Source of the DNA: Achatina immaculata
Taxonomy: Eukaryota; Mollusca; Gastropoda; Stylommatophora; Achatinidae
DNA: 64,000 bases
Reading direction: 5' to 3'
Assembly (NCBI GenBank): GCA_009760885.1
Contig: CM019704.1
Location: forward strand, 12,941,803-13,005,802
Shown: piece after piece, positions 45,281 to 55,930 of the stretch
How the letters are laid out: the number at the start of each line of letters is the position of its first letter
Numbering within the stretch: the first letter of the stretch is position 1
Notes under the pieces: generated by a model
Databases searched by the model: none
Told to the model about the DNA's origin: nothing
What the model saw: the letters and a program-made list of their open reading frames with translations, nothing else
Made by a program: the position numbers and the translations under genes

Positions 45281-46482
45281 ACACAGCTAGTACTAAACCT
45301 AAATTCTTTCGAATTCAACGGCGAATACTTTGAGCAAATCAGTGGTGTTACTATAAGAACGAAAATGGGTAAAGTTATGCATGTCTGTTTATGGGCTTTC
45401 TGGAATTTAAGTTATGGGAAACCTATACTGGGAGATTTCCAGAATTCTATAAAAGATACATCGATGATGGCATTGGAATCACCAGTATACCACAGGAAGA
45501 CCTAAATGAATTTATTTAATTCGCCAACTAACTTAATAACAACATAAAATTCACTTACGAAATTTCTGACAAGTCCGTCAACTTTTTAGACATTAAAATT
45601 TCTTTTGGCACAAACAGGCTTGTCACCTCTGTATTTTACAAGCCCACCGACAGCCACATCTATTTGCTTTACACCTCTTCCCATCCTGAAGCCTGTAAGA
45701 ACTCCACCCCATCTCAAAACTCCTCCGTCTTCGCCGCATATGTCAGGATAATTTAGACTTTATAGATAGTGCAACAAGTTGTTAGAATTTTTCCGTCATC
45801 GCCACTACCCAGAAAATGTCCTCGTGAAGCCTTCAATCGTATCCAACTAGTGAGCCGCAATGAAGCATTCAGGAAAAAGCCTGTTACTCCATCAGACAGA
45901 GTTAAGTTAGTACTGCCTTTCCACCCGCATGATCAGATGGTTAAAAAAATTCTTTATCGTCATCTGCCGCTAATCCAACTCGACCCCGACACTCACGATC
46001 AACCCCTGTTGGCATACAAACGTGAGCCAAACCTTAAGGACATCCTCGTCCACAGCCACTTGAAGCGGAGCCTTACATATGTTGGTACCAGAAAACGTAA
46101 CTGCCCCCGCTGCGTTACCTGCCCTGTAGTCTGGGAAACGAAAACAATCACCTTTCCCAAAACTATCCTCACTCTTCATGAGGCATTCACATGCGAGTCC
46201 CATAATGTGAAAAGATGCATGATAACGTATATTGGTGAGACTGGCTTCAGATTATGAGACCGCATGCAGAAACATCTGTATGATATCGCGCAGCATGCTT
46301 CGAAACCAGTCCCAAATCATTTCAATGGCCCCAACCACAGAGGCAAATCTGATTTTCTGGTAACAGCCATCAAACAAAGTCACGCAGATGACACAGGCCG
46401 CCTAGCGCTTGAAAACCGCTACATTCAGGATTATGGGACGCTCGAACCACACTGGCTAAACTCGCTATTCAGCTACGCCTAG
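45281..46482 (+). pseudogene. Penelope RT C-terminal half and GIY-YIG endonuclease
   Basis: Resumes after RTE-alpha: VLNLNSFEFNGEYFEQISGV, then a divergent block where the normal GTKMGP box is RTKMGK, a NFLDIKISFGTNRLV region (about 45580), FYKPTDSHIYLLYTSSHPEA and CKNSTPSQ. The connector KLVLPFHPHDQMVKKILYRH and a KDILVHSHL-type block follow, with a cysteine pair in NCPRCVTCPVVW. Then come CESHNVKRCMITYIGETGFR (GIY-YIG strand), a stop at about 46256 and the rest of the endonuclease to LNSLFSYA and a stop at 46480. Stops near 45504, 45520, 45752 and 46256 inactivate it. Confidence 0.9.
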
Positions 46483-46955
46483 CGTTCTCCTCTTCAACAA
46501 TTATAATCCCTCCCCACTAAGCTCCACTCCCTTCTCACTTGTTACACATAGTTCAGAACCTCCTCACGGCATCACATTACAACCCCTCAACCCTAACTAT
46601 AATCATCTATTTCATCTTCTTCTGGCTAGACTAACATTGTACCACTCTCTCTCTCTCACCTCCACGACCCACCAACCACAGATCACAAGTCTCCATATAA
46701 ACAGCCTCTACGCCCTACCATGCTCATTTCTGACACACAGCGTCGAACAAGCCACATATTCTTACAGTTACAGCTAAGTGCACTATTCATTATTAATTTT
46801 TTTTAAAAATAGCATTCATGTGAATCTACACTTTATCTCCTCTCGTTATTTCTTCGTCCTGTATGTTTTTGTATGATTAAGGCTTACGCCGAAACGTCAC
46901 AACTTTGTACTCGTTAAGTAATAAAGCTGCTCCTACCTTTTCCCTAGTTTATACA
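46483..46955 (+). mobile_element. Penelope 3' UTR and terminus
   Basis: Non-coding 3' part of the host Penelope, including a stretch inverse to the GAGGAGGTTCTGAACTATG motif seen in other copies. The hammerhead-like motif lies at 46869-46902, then CTCGTTAAGTAATAAAGCTG and the end CCTAGTTTATACACT. The AATAAAG hexamer-like signal lies about 25 bp before the terminus. Confidence 0.85.
46869..46902 (+). ncRNA. Hammerhead-ribozyme-like motif of Penelope
   Basis: Layout in order: TTGT (46869-46872), an 8-nt core ATGATTAA, a hairpin GGC-TTAC-GCC (46881-46890), GAAA-CG-TC (46891-46898), then ACAA, which pairs with TTGT. A type I hammerhead has stem I, CUGAUGA, stem II, GAAA, a very small stem III, and cleavage after NUH; GUC fits NUH. 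Core 1 departs from CUGAUGA at two or more positions, so activity is doubtful. Related motifs are at 23427-23460 (+), 38860-38893 (-), 39114-39147 (-) and 40596-40629 (-); a damaged one lies near 48880-48914 (+). Hammerheads in Penelope elements are published knowledge. Confidence 0.6.
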
Positions 46956-47086
46956 CTGTAGAAAAAAGAGAGCACTTAGCTGTAACTTGTAAGAAACTGT
47001 GTCCAATAGTGGGCGTGGTAGAATGCTGTGAATGTTTAAATGAACACTTGGAATGTGTGATAGGTTGATAGTAAAGAGGGGGTGAG

Positions 47087-47143
<57 letters not shown>

Positions 47144-47399
47144 GAATACAATGGTAATTTAGCAGAGAAAAGGGTGGATGGAATAGATTAATGTGATTCG
47201 CGTAGAGGGTTTCTAATCTTGTGCAGTGAGGCGGTTCTGAAATATAAGTTACAGATGAAGAAACACTAAAACTTAGGAACTATAGCCGTGGAGAAAGGGA
47301 ATGTTAAATGTAACTGAATTTCAAGTTTAAACGATATGGTACAAAAGTTCCATGTTCCTGAATGTAGCGGCTCTCGGGCGCTAGGCGTCTTCTGTTATC
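46956..47399 (-). mobile_element. Divergent Penelope copy, 3' part, minus strand
   Basis: From about 46965 the minus-strand 3' UTR of another Penelope copy begins (GAGCACTTAGCTGTAACTTG), tail to tail with the host element. It includes a (GA)n expansion at 47095-47137 and reaches the end of the endonuclease ORF (CTCGGGCGCTAGGCGTCTTC). It is interrupted at 47410 by a (GAA)n-tailed repeat and resumes at 47876. Confidence 0.85.
47095..47137. repeat. (GA)n microsatellite inside Penelope 3' UTR
   Basis: A GA run in the place where other Penelope copies have only GGGGAGAGAGAG (e.g. 40858-40868), so it expanded in place. Confidence 0.9.
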
Positions 47400-47409
47400 A
47401 GAGTGACAT

Positions 47410-47875
47410 CTTCTGCTTCTTCTTCTTCTTCGTTCACTTCTACCACCAAAACCGCACTGTGATCCTACTGAATTTACGCCTGTGGTCCTCATTAGGTCCC
47501 GTGGTCTCCTGTGTGGTCCCCGAAAGGACAACACGAGATCCACGAGAGGACCACAAGGGGTTCAGAGTATCACAGGGCTTTAGCCTGTATTCTTGGTGGG
47601 ATTGCGTGACACCGTGATTTTCATTGCACCAGTTTAGTCTAGGGTTGGACTTTCTCACCGGAAGACCTCGACGTGTTTAGGATATCAGTGCATCCCCGCT
47701 GGGTGAGAGGCGGTAGCCCACCCAGGCCAGAGTTGGACCTTCTCACCGAAAAACCTCGACGTGTTTTGAAATACCCGTGTATCACCGCCGGGTGAGAGGT
47801 GGTTGCCCATCCAGTCCAGAGTTGGACTTTCTCACCGGAAAACCTCAGCGTGATTAGGATACGCAAACATCCCCG
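47410..47875 (-). mobile_element. (GAA)n-tailed repeat, copy 2, nested in Penelope
   Basis: 466 bp in minus orientation, matching the 3' end of the composite repeat at about 26660-27134. AGAGTGACAT occurs at 47400-47409 and 47876-47885, a 10-bp target duplication, and the Penelope sequence is continuous across it. The tail CTTCTGCTTCTTCTTC on the plus strand is (GAA)n on the element strand. 5' truncation, a short tandem tail and a 10-bp duplication indicate LINE-type retrotransposition. No ORF is seen. Confidence 0.92.
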
Positions 47876-48095
47876 AGAGTGACATAATTTAGTGGCTGTT
47901 ACTGGAAAATTAGACTTGCCTCTGTGGTTTGAGTCATTAAAACGATTAACTTAGAAGCATGCTGGGAGATGTCATAAAAATGTTTCTACATGTGGTCATC
48001 TAATCTAAGACCGATCTCCCCAGTGTAAGTTACAGTAAGCTATTTGCACATAGTGGCATATATAACGTTGCGGTACTCTGACTCCCTCAAGGAAT
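47876..48095 (-). mobile_element. Divergent Penelope copy, endonuclease part, minus strand
   Basis: Continues the GIY-YIG region in reverse: the complement of DFLVTAIK (TTTAGTGGCTGTTACTGGAA), HASK (AAGCATGCTGGGAGATGTCA), and the GIY-YIG strand near 48010-48035. Many substitutions show it is older than the other copies. The upstream limit is about 48095. Confidence 0.8.
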
Positions 48096-48204
48096 GTGAG
48101 GAGAGTTTTGGAAAAAGTTGCACAAACTACAACCAGAAAGCGTGATCAAAGATTTGTCGGTCACCAAACAGCAAGAAAACAGAAACAGTTTATCAGAAAA
48201 ACGA

Positions 48205-48500
48205 ACTCACCTAAGTGCAATGTTACAGATCCAAGTAACAACCTACCTAAATGCAATATTACAGGCCCAAGTAACAACCCATCTAAATGCAATATTACAG
48301 GCCCAAGTAACAGCCCATCTAAATGCAATGTTACAGGTCCAAGTAAAAACCCATCTAAATGCAATGTTACAGGTCCAAGTAACAGCCCATCTAAATGCAA
48401 TGTTATAGGTCCAAGTAACAGCCCATCTAAATGCAATGTAACAGGCCCAAGTAACAACCTACCTAAATGCAATGTTACAGGTCCAAGTAACAACCCTGGG
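48205..48500. repeat. 36-bp minisatellite, 8 copies
   Basis: Unit CCAAGTAACAGCCCATCTAA + ATGCAATGTTACAGGT. The 36-bp period keeps frames open on both strands, producing 12-residue pseudo-protein repeats. Confidence 0.95.
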
Positions 48501-48524
48501 ACAAGTGCATAAGATTACACGTGA

Positions 48525-49270
48525 GTAAAAGCAGATGGGAAATGTAAATCTGAATTCAAGAACAGAATATTCCAACAACTTTCAGACAAATGAACAACAT
48601 CTTTTGGTATGCATGTATGTAACTTATCAACAGAAAGAAGAGTTCTAAAATGGTACATTGAGCGTATCCTACTCTAAGGAAGTAAGTCACGGGCAACCAA
48701 CAGATCACTACAGACACTTGGTTTCATAATGGCGATTGTGGTTCTGTGCTGTTCCAGAAGCTGAGATAAGTTATTTGCAGTTTTCCATTTTTTTTTCATT
48801 TTCTGCTGTTTGGTTAACATAAAATTAAAGTGAATCTTTACTTTGTCTCCTCTCTCTGATTCTTCGTCTTGTTTGTTTGTTTGTTTTGTAAGTCTCAGCG
48901 CCGAAACGTTACAACTGTGTAATCGTTAACTGATAAAGCTGTTCCTACTTTCTTCCTAGTTTACACATTTTGGTTTTTTAGAAGAATGTTAAGAGTAGCA
49001 TGAGCAGCTAACATGACAGACAGGAAATATCTAACTAAAGCAAACGCATAAAGGAATCCCGACAGTCTGACTCACTCGACATATAAAGAGATGGGGAGTG
49101 CTCGAAAATATCATAACAACAGGAAATATAAATGGGAAAAGAGGCATATGAAGGCTAAGAGAAAAATCATGGACAGTCTATGGTGATGGTTCAAGCACAA
49201 GAAAATGTCACATTCTGAGCTAATGGAAAATATGGACCGAGATCTGTAGAGAAGCAAATTGTAGACATCT
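48525..49270 (+). pseudogene. RTE-beta copy 4, heavily decayed, with a nested Penelope 3' end
   Basis: GCAGATGGGAAATGTAAATC matches the 1180 region of RTE-beta. Matches continue through AAAATGGTACATTGAGCGTA (CYIEP) and resume after 48972 with TTTTTTAGAAGAATGTTAAG (WFIRRMLR) and the C-terminal region to about 49255. The interruption (about 48735-48968) is a Penelope 3' terminus with CGCCGAAACGTTACAAC and CCTAGTTTACACATT. A second, short RTE-beta-like tail (CTAGCTGAGCTAGTGGAAAG) lies at about 49560-49650. Confidence 0.75.
48735..48968 (+). mobile_element. Penelope 3' terminal fragment nested in RTE-beta
   Basis: Ends exactly like the other copies (AATCGTTAACTGATAAAGCT + GTTCCTAC, CCTAGTTTACACAT). 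The hammerhead-like motif is damaged: GAAACGTT and ACAA survive but part of stem II is deleted. TTGGTTT at both borders may be a target duplication. Confidence 0.7.
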
Positions 49271-49274
49271 ACAG

Positions 49275-49560
49275 ATCATGGTATGTTAATGTGATCAGCA
49301 AGTTGTATATATCTACAGATCATGGTATGTTAATGTGACAAGCAAGTTGTAGATATCTACAGACCATGGTATGTTAATTTGATCAGCAACCTGTAGATAT
49401 CTACAGATCATGGTATATTAATGTGACCAATAAATTGTAGATTTCTACAGATCATATTATGTTAACTTGATCAGCAAGTTGCAGATATCTACATATCATG
49501 GTATGTTAATGTGATCAGCAAGTTGAATACATCTACAGATCATGGTATGTTAATGTGATC
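49275..49560. repeat. About 46-bp minisatellite, 6 copies
   Basis: Unit AGCAAGTTGTAGATATCTAC + AGATCATGGTATGTTAATGT + GATC. It lies between two stretches of RTE-beta-like sequence and begins in the element's own CTGTAGAGAAGCAA(A/G) text. Confidence 0.88.
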
Positions 49561-49715
49561 TAAGGTGATGGCACAGGCACAAGAAAAAATCACTAGCTGA
49601 GCTAGTGGAAAGTTTCATGGCCCGAGATCTGTAGAGAAGCAAGACCACCAAGATATACCATCACGGTAACTGATTATGATCACGGTCACTGTCCAGGATC
49701 AAGATAACCAGCAGG

Positions 49716-50375
49716 TAGAAGATAACAAGCTAAAACTAATAAGATCACCGGCAGGTAGAAGATAACAAGCTAAAACTAATAAGATCACCGGCAGGTAGAA
49801 GATAACACGCTAAAACTAATAAGATCACCGGCAGGTAGAAGATAACAAGCTAAAACTAATAAGATCACCGGCAGGTAGAAGATAACACGCTAAAACTAAT
49901 AAGATCACCGGCAGGTAGAAGATAACAAGTTAAAACTAATAAGATCACCGGCAGGTAGAAGATAACAAGCTAAAACTAATAAGATCACCGGCAGGTAGAA
50001 GATAACAAGCTAAAACTAATAAGATCACCGGCAGGTAGAAGATAACAAACTAAAACTAATAAGATCACCGGCAGGTAGAAGATAACAAACTAAAACTATT
50101 AAGATCACCGGCAGGTAGAAGATAAATTCAAACTATTAAGATTACCGGCAGGTAGAAGATAACAAGCTAGAACTATTAAGATCACCGGCAGGTAGAAGAT
50201 AACAAGCTAAAACTATTAAGATCACCGGCAGGTAGAAGATAACAAGCTAAAACTATTAAGATCACCGGCAGGTAGAAGATAAATTAAAACTATTAAGATC
50301 ACCGGCAGGTAGAAGATAAATTAAAACTATTAAGATCACCGGCAGGTAGAAGACAACAAGCTAAAACTATTTCAG
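49716..50375. repeat. 40-bp minisatellite, about 16 copies
   Basis: Unit AAGATAACAAGCTAAAACTA + ATAAGATCACCGGCAGGTAG. Copies are nearly identical except for an AACTATT variant in the right half and three 32-bp deletion units. Confidence 0.95.
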
Positions 50376-50409
50376 CTATGAATGTTTCACCGCTGTGTCA
50401 TGTTTAAGA

Positions 50410-50715
50410 TGTAACATTATCTGCAGTGGATGATAATATTATCTATAGTAGCTTATTATATTATTCATTGTGAATTATAATATTCTCCTCAGTGGATTAT
50501 GCTATTATTCATTGTGGGTTATAATATTATTCAGTATGGGTTATAATATTATTCATTGTGGGGTATAATATTACCATAGTGGATAATAATATTATTCGTT
50601 GTGGAGGATAATATTATTCGCAGTGGATTACAATATTATTCGTAGTGGATTATAATATTATTTGTAGTGGATTGTAATATTATCCATAATTGATTCTAAT
50701 ATTATTCGAGGTGGG
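50410..50715. repeat. About 20-bp AT-rich minisatellite
   Basis: Unit GTGGATTATAATATTATTCR, about 14 copies, moderately degenerate. Confidence 0.9.
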
Positions 50716-51250
50716 TTAGGGTTAGTGAAAATGAAAAATGTCGTAGAACAAAATCACTGCTAAAAGTTTTTTTTTAATGCTAGAAAAAACAGCTCAAGTA
50801 CTCACAGATTATTAATATCACATTAAGCAAGTCACTCAACATGGAAGCTGCTTTGTGATTCCAAGCAAGCAAAGATGGAACAGACCGACAGTCAAATCTT
50901 CCAAGGTGCACAAAAACTGATGTAAGTGCTTAGTCAGACATGCCTGGTTGGTCGTTGTTCGCCGTAGAACAGTTCCTGGCGGTATCTGTAGAAAGCAGAC
51001 TTGCTCGCCCAGTTCTAGGCCGGAAGTTAGCCAAAACTCACCAGATTTGCCGAGTCGCGGAAAGTTGTAGTGAGGCTGTGTGAGCTGAGGCTGTGTGAGC
51101 TGAGACCGTGAGCCGCGCAGGTGATGGAATCTGTGTTAGCTACTTCTAGTACGTGAACTGGTGGGTGGGTAGTTGGTTCAGGGTCAACTTCCAGAGTCAC
51201 TTGATGAACGTGTTCCAAGCCAAAATTGTTCGTGTGTTAACACTTTGGTA
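50716..51250. other. Spacer, no gene seen
   Basis: Short duplications of GAGGCTGTGTGAGCT near 51070-51095. No coding motif is recognised. Confidence 0.4.
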
Positions 51251-51254
51251 AGAG

Positions 51255-51885
51255 AGGAGATTATGTTTATGTGGTTGTATTTGAGTATGGTCGTGAACTT
51301 GCTCTTTGGACAAGGAGGTTATGTGGTTGTATATGAGTATGGTCGTGAACTTGCTCTAGGTTATGTTTATGTGATTGTATATGAGTGTGGTCGTAAAGTT
51401 GCTCTTTGGACAAGGAGATTATGTCTATGTTGTTGTATATGAGTGTGGTCGTGAACTTGCTCTGTGGACAAGGAGATTATGTCTATGTTGTTGTATATGA
51501 GTATGGTCGTGAACTTGCTCTGTGGACAAGGAGATTATGTCTATGTTGTTGTATATGAGTATGGTCGTGAACTTGGTCTGTGGACAAGGAGATTATGTCT
51601 ATGTTGTTGTATATGAGTATGGTCGTGAACTTGCTCTGTGGACAAGGAGATTATGTCTATGTTGTTGTATATGAGTGTGGTCGTAAAGTTGCTCTGTGGA
51701 CAAGGAGATTATGTCTATGTTGTTGTATATGAGTATGGTCGTGAACTTGGTCTGTGGACAAGGAGATTATGTCTATGTTGTTGTATATGAGTATGGTCGT
51801 GAACTTGCTCTGTGGACAAGGAGATTATGTCTATGTTGTTGTATATGAGTATGGTCGTGAACTTGCTCTGTGGACAATATATGGC
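51255..51885. repeat. 58-bp minisatellite, about 11 copies
   Basis: Unit GGAGATTATGTCTATGTTGT + TGTATATGAGTATGGTCGTG + AACTTGCTCTGTGGACAA. The first copies are shortened and the later ones almost identical. Confidence 0.95.
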
Positions 51886-51934
51886 TAAACTCTCTAAATA
51901 GGCTGATCTAATATAGAATGTAACACAGAACTCT

Positions 51935-52725
51935 GTGTAATATATTGAGTGGCCCAGAACTCTGTGTAAAATGTTGAGTGGTCCAAGTGTGTGTGTAAAA
52001 TGTTGAGTGGCCCAGGACTGTACAAAATGTTGAGTTGCCCAGAACTCTGTGTTTAATGTTGAGTGACCCAGAATTCTGTGTAACATGTTGAGTTTCCCAG
52101 AACTATGTGTAAAATGTTGAGTTTCCCAGAAGTATGTGTAAAATGTTGAGTTTCCCAGAACTCTATGTAAAATGTTGCGTGGCCCAGGAGTCTGTGAAAA
52201 ATGTTGAGTGCTCCAGGATACTGTGTAAAATGTTGAGTGGCACAGAATTATGCGTAAAATACTGAGTGGCCCAGAACTCTGTGTAAAATAATGAGTATAC
52301 CAGATTTCTGTGTAAAATGTTGAGTGGCCCGGAACTCTGTGTAAAATATTGAGTGGCCCAGACGTCTTTGTAAAATGTTGAGTGGCCCAGGAGTCTATGT
52401 TAAGTGTTGAGTGGCCCAGAACTCTGTGTAAAATGTTGAGTGGGTCATAAGTTTGTGTAAAATGTTGAGTGGCCCAGGATATTATGTAAAATGTTGAGTG
52501 GCCCAGAACTCTGTTTAAAATTTTGAGTGGCCGAGAATTATGTGTAAAATGTTGATTGACCCAGAACTCTGTGTAAAATGTTGAATGGCCCAGGATTCTG
52601 TATAAAATGTTGAGTGGCTCAGGAATCGTATAAAATGTTGAGTGCCCCAGACCTCTGTGTAAAATGTTGTATGGCCCAGACCTTTGTGTAAAATGTTGAG
52701 TGGCCCAGGATTCTGTATAAAATGA
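51935..52725. repeat. 29-bp minisatellite, about 27 copies
   Basis: Unit GCCCAGAACTCTGTGTAAAA + TGTTGAGTG. Confidence 0.95.
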
Positions 52726-52844
52726 GGTGTTAATGGACTATTGTTTCGAGAAGCGAGCTGATTAGAAATGTCTGATTGCTGGGCAACTTACAAGACGATC
52801 CCTATCTATGTGGATGTCACGTGATATTCCAAATATACAAACTA

Positions 52845-53335
52845 TGTCTACTCCCAGTCAATACTAACTAAATAAACTATGTCTACTCCCAATCAATACT
52901 AACTAAATAAACTATGTCTACTCTCAATCAATACTAAAAAAATAAACTATGTCTACTCCCAGTCAATACTTACTAAATAAACTTTATCTACTCCCAATCA
53001 ATACTAACTAAATAAACTTGATCTACTCACAATCAATACTAACTAAATAAACTATGTCTACTCCCAGTCAATACTTACTAAATAAACTTTATCTACTCCC
53101 AATCAATACTAACAAAATAAACTTTGTCTACTCTCAGTCAATACTAACAAAATAAACTATGTCTACTGCCAATCAATACTAACAAAGTAAACTCTGTCTA
53201 CTCCCAATCAATACTAACTAAATAAACTATATCTTCTCCCAGTTAATACTAACTAAATAAACTCTGCCTACTCCTAGTCAATACTAACAAAATAATCTCT
53301 GTATATTGCTAGTCGACACTAAGAAAATAAACTCC
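52845..53335. repeat. 35-bp minisatellite, about 14 copies
   Basis: Unit AAACTATGTCTACTCCCAAT + CAATACTAACTAAAT. Confidence 0.95.
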
Positions 53336-53504
53336 ATGCTCATTACAACGAAACAGAGGCAGCTGAAGTATAAAAAGAAAGCATGCAGTTGTGTGCTGGA
53401 AATTTACCAGCAGAAATGTTAGTTAACTGAATGATTCATCATCGATTAACTCAAAACTGAACTCTCACGCTCTGAGCTTTGAGTTGGTTCTCGAGGCTGA
53501 AGAT

Positions 53505-54440
53505 AATACTCAAACTTTCAAACCCACAACTTACCAACGTTCAGACCCACAAATTACCAACGTTCAGACCCACAACTTTTCAATGTTCAGATCCACAACT
53601 TACCAACGTTCAGACCCACAACTTACCAACGTTCAGACCCACAGCTTTTCAATGTTCAGATCCACAACTTACCAATGTTCAGATCCACAAATTACCAACG
53701 TTCAGACCCACAACTTACCAACGTTCAGACCCACAACTTACCACCGTTCAGACCCACAACTTACCAACGTTCAGACCCACAATTTTTAATGTTCAGATCC
53801 ACAACTTACCAACGTTCAGACCCACAACTTACCAACGTTCAGACCTACAACTTTTCAATGTTCAGATCCACAACTTACCAACGTTCAGACCTACAACTTT
53901 TCAATGTTCAGATCCACAACTTACCAACGTTCAGACCCACAACTTACCAACGTTCAGATCCACAACTTACCAATGTTCAGATCCACAACTTACCAACGTT
54001 CAGACCCACAACTTACCAACGTTCAGACCCACAACTTTTCAATGTTCAGATCCACAACTTACCAATGTTCAGACCCACAACTTACCAACGTTCAGACCCA
54101 CGCGCATAATTTACCAACGTTCAGATCTATAATTTACCAACCTTCAGGCCCACAAAGTTCAGACCCCCAGCTTACTAATATTCAGGTCCACAACTTTCCA
54201 ACTTTCAGACCCACATCTTACTAACGTTCAGACCCACAACTTACCAGCATTCAGATCCACAACTTATCAACCTTCAGGCCCACAAAGTTCAGACCTACAA
54301 CTTACCAATGTTCAGGTCCACAACATTCTAACGTTTAGGTCCACGTCTTACCAACTTTCAGACCCACAATTTACCAACGTTCAGCCCAACAACTTAGCAA
54401 AATTCGGGCCCACAATTTTCAGAACGAAACTTACAAACCT
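53505..54440. repeat. 23-bp minisatellite, about 40 copies, first block
   Basis: Unit ACCCACAACTTACCAACGTTCAG (23 bp: ACCCACAACTTACC + AACGTTCAG). Copies are homogeneous to 54100 and degenerate to 54440. It is the start of the duplicated segment described below; the right-hand 330 bp recurs at about 56145-56475. Confidence 0.95.
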
Positions 54441-54488
54441 CCAGAGCCACAACTTACCAATGTCCCTTTGTTTGTTCCGTGGACCTGA

Positions 54489-54690
54489 TATTTTATATTT
54501 CCTGTAGTTTATATATTATATATTTCTATAATTCCTATATTTTATATATTATATATTCCTATAGTTCCCATATTTTATATATTATATATTCCTATAATTC
54601 CCATATTTTATATATTATATATTCCTATAGTTCCTATATTTTATATTATATATTCCTATAGTTCCTATATTTTATATATTATGTATTCTT
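54489..54690. repeat. AT-rich 33-bp minisatellite, unit 1
   Basis: Unit around TATATTTTATATATTATATA + TTCCTATAGTTCC. Recurs at about 56520-56725 with one more unit. Confidence 0.9.
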
Positions 54691-54711
54691 ACTAGTTATA
54701 CAAAAAGTAAA

Positions 54712-55099
54712 CATCATGAGAACCAGAACAGAGCAATTTGATCCAAGAGAAATAATAAACCAATATGTGACCCAAAACAAATACTAGAAAGATGGGGACA
54801 ATACTACGCAACATCCCAACTGAGACCACAGACCAAAGTAAGCCCGACATAGAAATGTCCACACAGTTAGAACCTGATATACTCAGATCAGAAATCAGAG
54901 AAGCTATAAGGCTGGCACCAAGGGGTAAAGCTTCAGGGCAAGATGAACTAATCAACGAAGCAGCGAAGGAAGTAGGCCTAGTATGAACCAAACAAGAAAC
55001 CCCACAAGACTAGAAGACTGCCATAATCACTCCACTGTGGAAAATAAAGGCAACAAAATAGACTGCACACAATACAGAGGCATTTCATTATTAAACCAT
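54712..55099 (+). pseudogene. LINE-B, region before RT (unit 1)
   Basis: Translates over frames as TQLEPDILRSEIREAIRLAP, RGKASGQDELINEAAKEVGL, then the segment giving [26 protein letters not shown]. This is the entry to a LINE RT (LxPGKASGPDxI and YRGISLL motifs). The ORF is cut at NH by the RTE-alpha 3' tail, at the same point as in units 2 and 3. Confidence 0.85.
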
Positions 55100-55930
55100 C
55101 TTATCTTATATCTTATATCCTTCCCGTGCCGTTAAACGTCACATAGGGCTCGCAAGTTCGCCAATTTTTCTTGTCTTCAGCGAGTCTTTCAACCTCATCA
55201 AAGGATTTTATGCCTGTTAATCTGGCTTCTCTTAACAATGTCCTCTTCAGAGTTTCACGTGGTCTGCCTCTTTTTCTTTGGCCTGTTGTGTTCCACTTGA
55301 TAGCTTGTTTTGGGATTCCCTGATCATTTCTTCTCATCAAGTGACCAACATATGTCCATCTCCTTTTCCTGATCACCCATGAGACTGGTTGTTGTTCAGT
55401 CATCTGTCATCTGTCTTATTTCTGCATTGTTCTTGAATTCATTCCACTTGATGCCGAGTATTTTCCTTATGCATTTGTTTTCAAAAGAGTCTAATTTCTT
55501 TTCTATTTCTTTAGTTGTTTTCCAGCTTTCGCATGCATAAATGAGGTTGGATATTACATTTGAATTGAATAGTCTTAACTTGGTTTTTGTGCTTATAACT
55601 TTTGAATTCCATATGTTCTCAAGATTCTTGAAGATTGATGCTGCTTTTGCAATTCTGACTCTAACTTCCTTTCTAGAGTCACCATCCTGGTCTATGTAAC
55701 TGCCAAGGTATGCAAATTGATTGACTTCTTCAATATCTGTCCCTTCTATGTGTATTTTTCCATTTTGATTAAAGGGAATTTTCATTATTTTTGTTTTGTC
55801 CTTGTTAATTTCAAGTTCCATTTTGCTAGCCAGTGAAGACAGGCTATCTGTTTTTTCTTGCATGGAATTCACATTTTTACTGATAAGAGTTATGTCATCA
55901 GCAAAATCAAGATCTTCTAGTTCGGTCCCA
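55100..55930 (-). mobile_element. RTE-alpha 3' portion (unit 1)
   Basis: Minus strand: the C-terminus with KRRWTYVGHLMRRND and KRGRPRETLKRTLL (55403-55113), then after a frameshift the RT segment from LEDLDFADDITLIS down to the C-terminal domain (55941-55396). It stops at 55930 within the codons before DFADD, not by 5' truncation at integration but at a duplication junction, since the same insertion is full length in unit 3. Confidence 0.92.

Larger units (their letters stand above)
39766..46955 (+). mobile_element. Penelope-like retroelement (host of nested inserts), plus strand
   Basis: An old Penelope-like element of about 3.1 kb once two inserts (40542-41387 and 42080-45280) and one copy of each target duplication are removed. 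In order: an N-terminal helical region (LEQRLLDKIEKNFPRL, about 39790), the pre-RT domain (LSDDEKQVLGKGLKFIPARP to YHHKYHWTPSP, 40280-40510), RT blocks, the post-RT segment, a GIY-YIG endonuclease ending at a stop at 46480, and a 3' UTR with the hammerhead-like motif (46869-46902) and terminus near 46950. Known Penelope elements pair an RT with a GIY-YIG endonuclease, which fits. Several stops and frameshifts disable it. Confidence 0.9.
54113..55926. repeat. Segmental duplication, unit 1
   Basis: Degenerate end of the 23-bp array, an AT-rich array, a LINE-B piece and a 3' RTE-alpha piece. Almost identical to 56147-57960 at an offset of about 2.03 kb, with only scattered single-base changes, so the duplication is recent. 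Its right end joins RTE-alpha sequence to the 23-bp array at a shared CCCA. Confidence 0.95.

Noticed and set aside
48096..48512. Asn/Pro/Ser-rich 138-codon frame
   Set aside because: A 36-bp minisatellite, open on both strands.
53479..54224. Frames with THNLPTFRPTTYQ-like repeats
   Set aside because: Translation of the 23-bp array; no domain and frame cycling.
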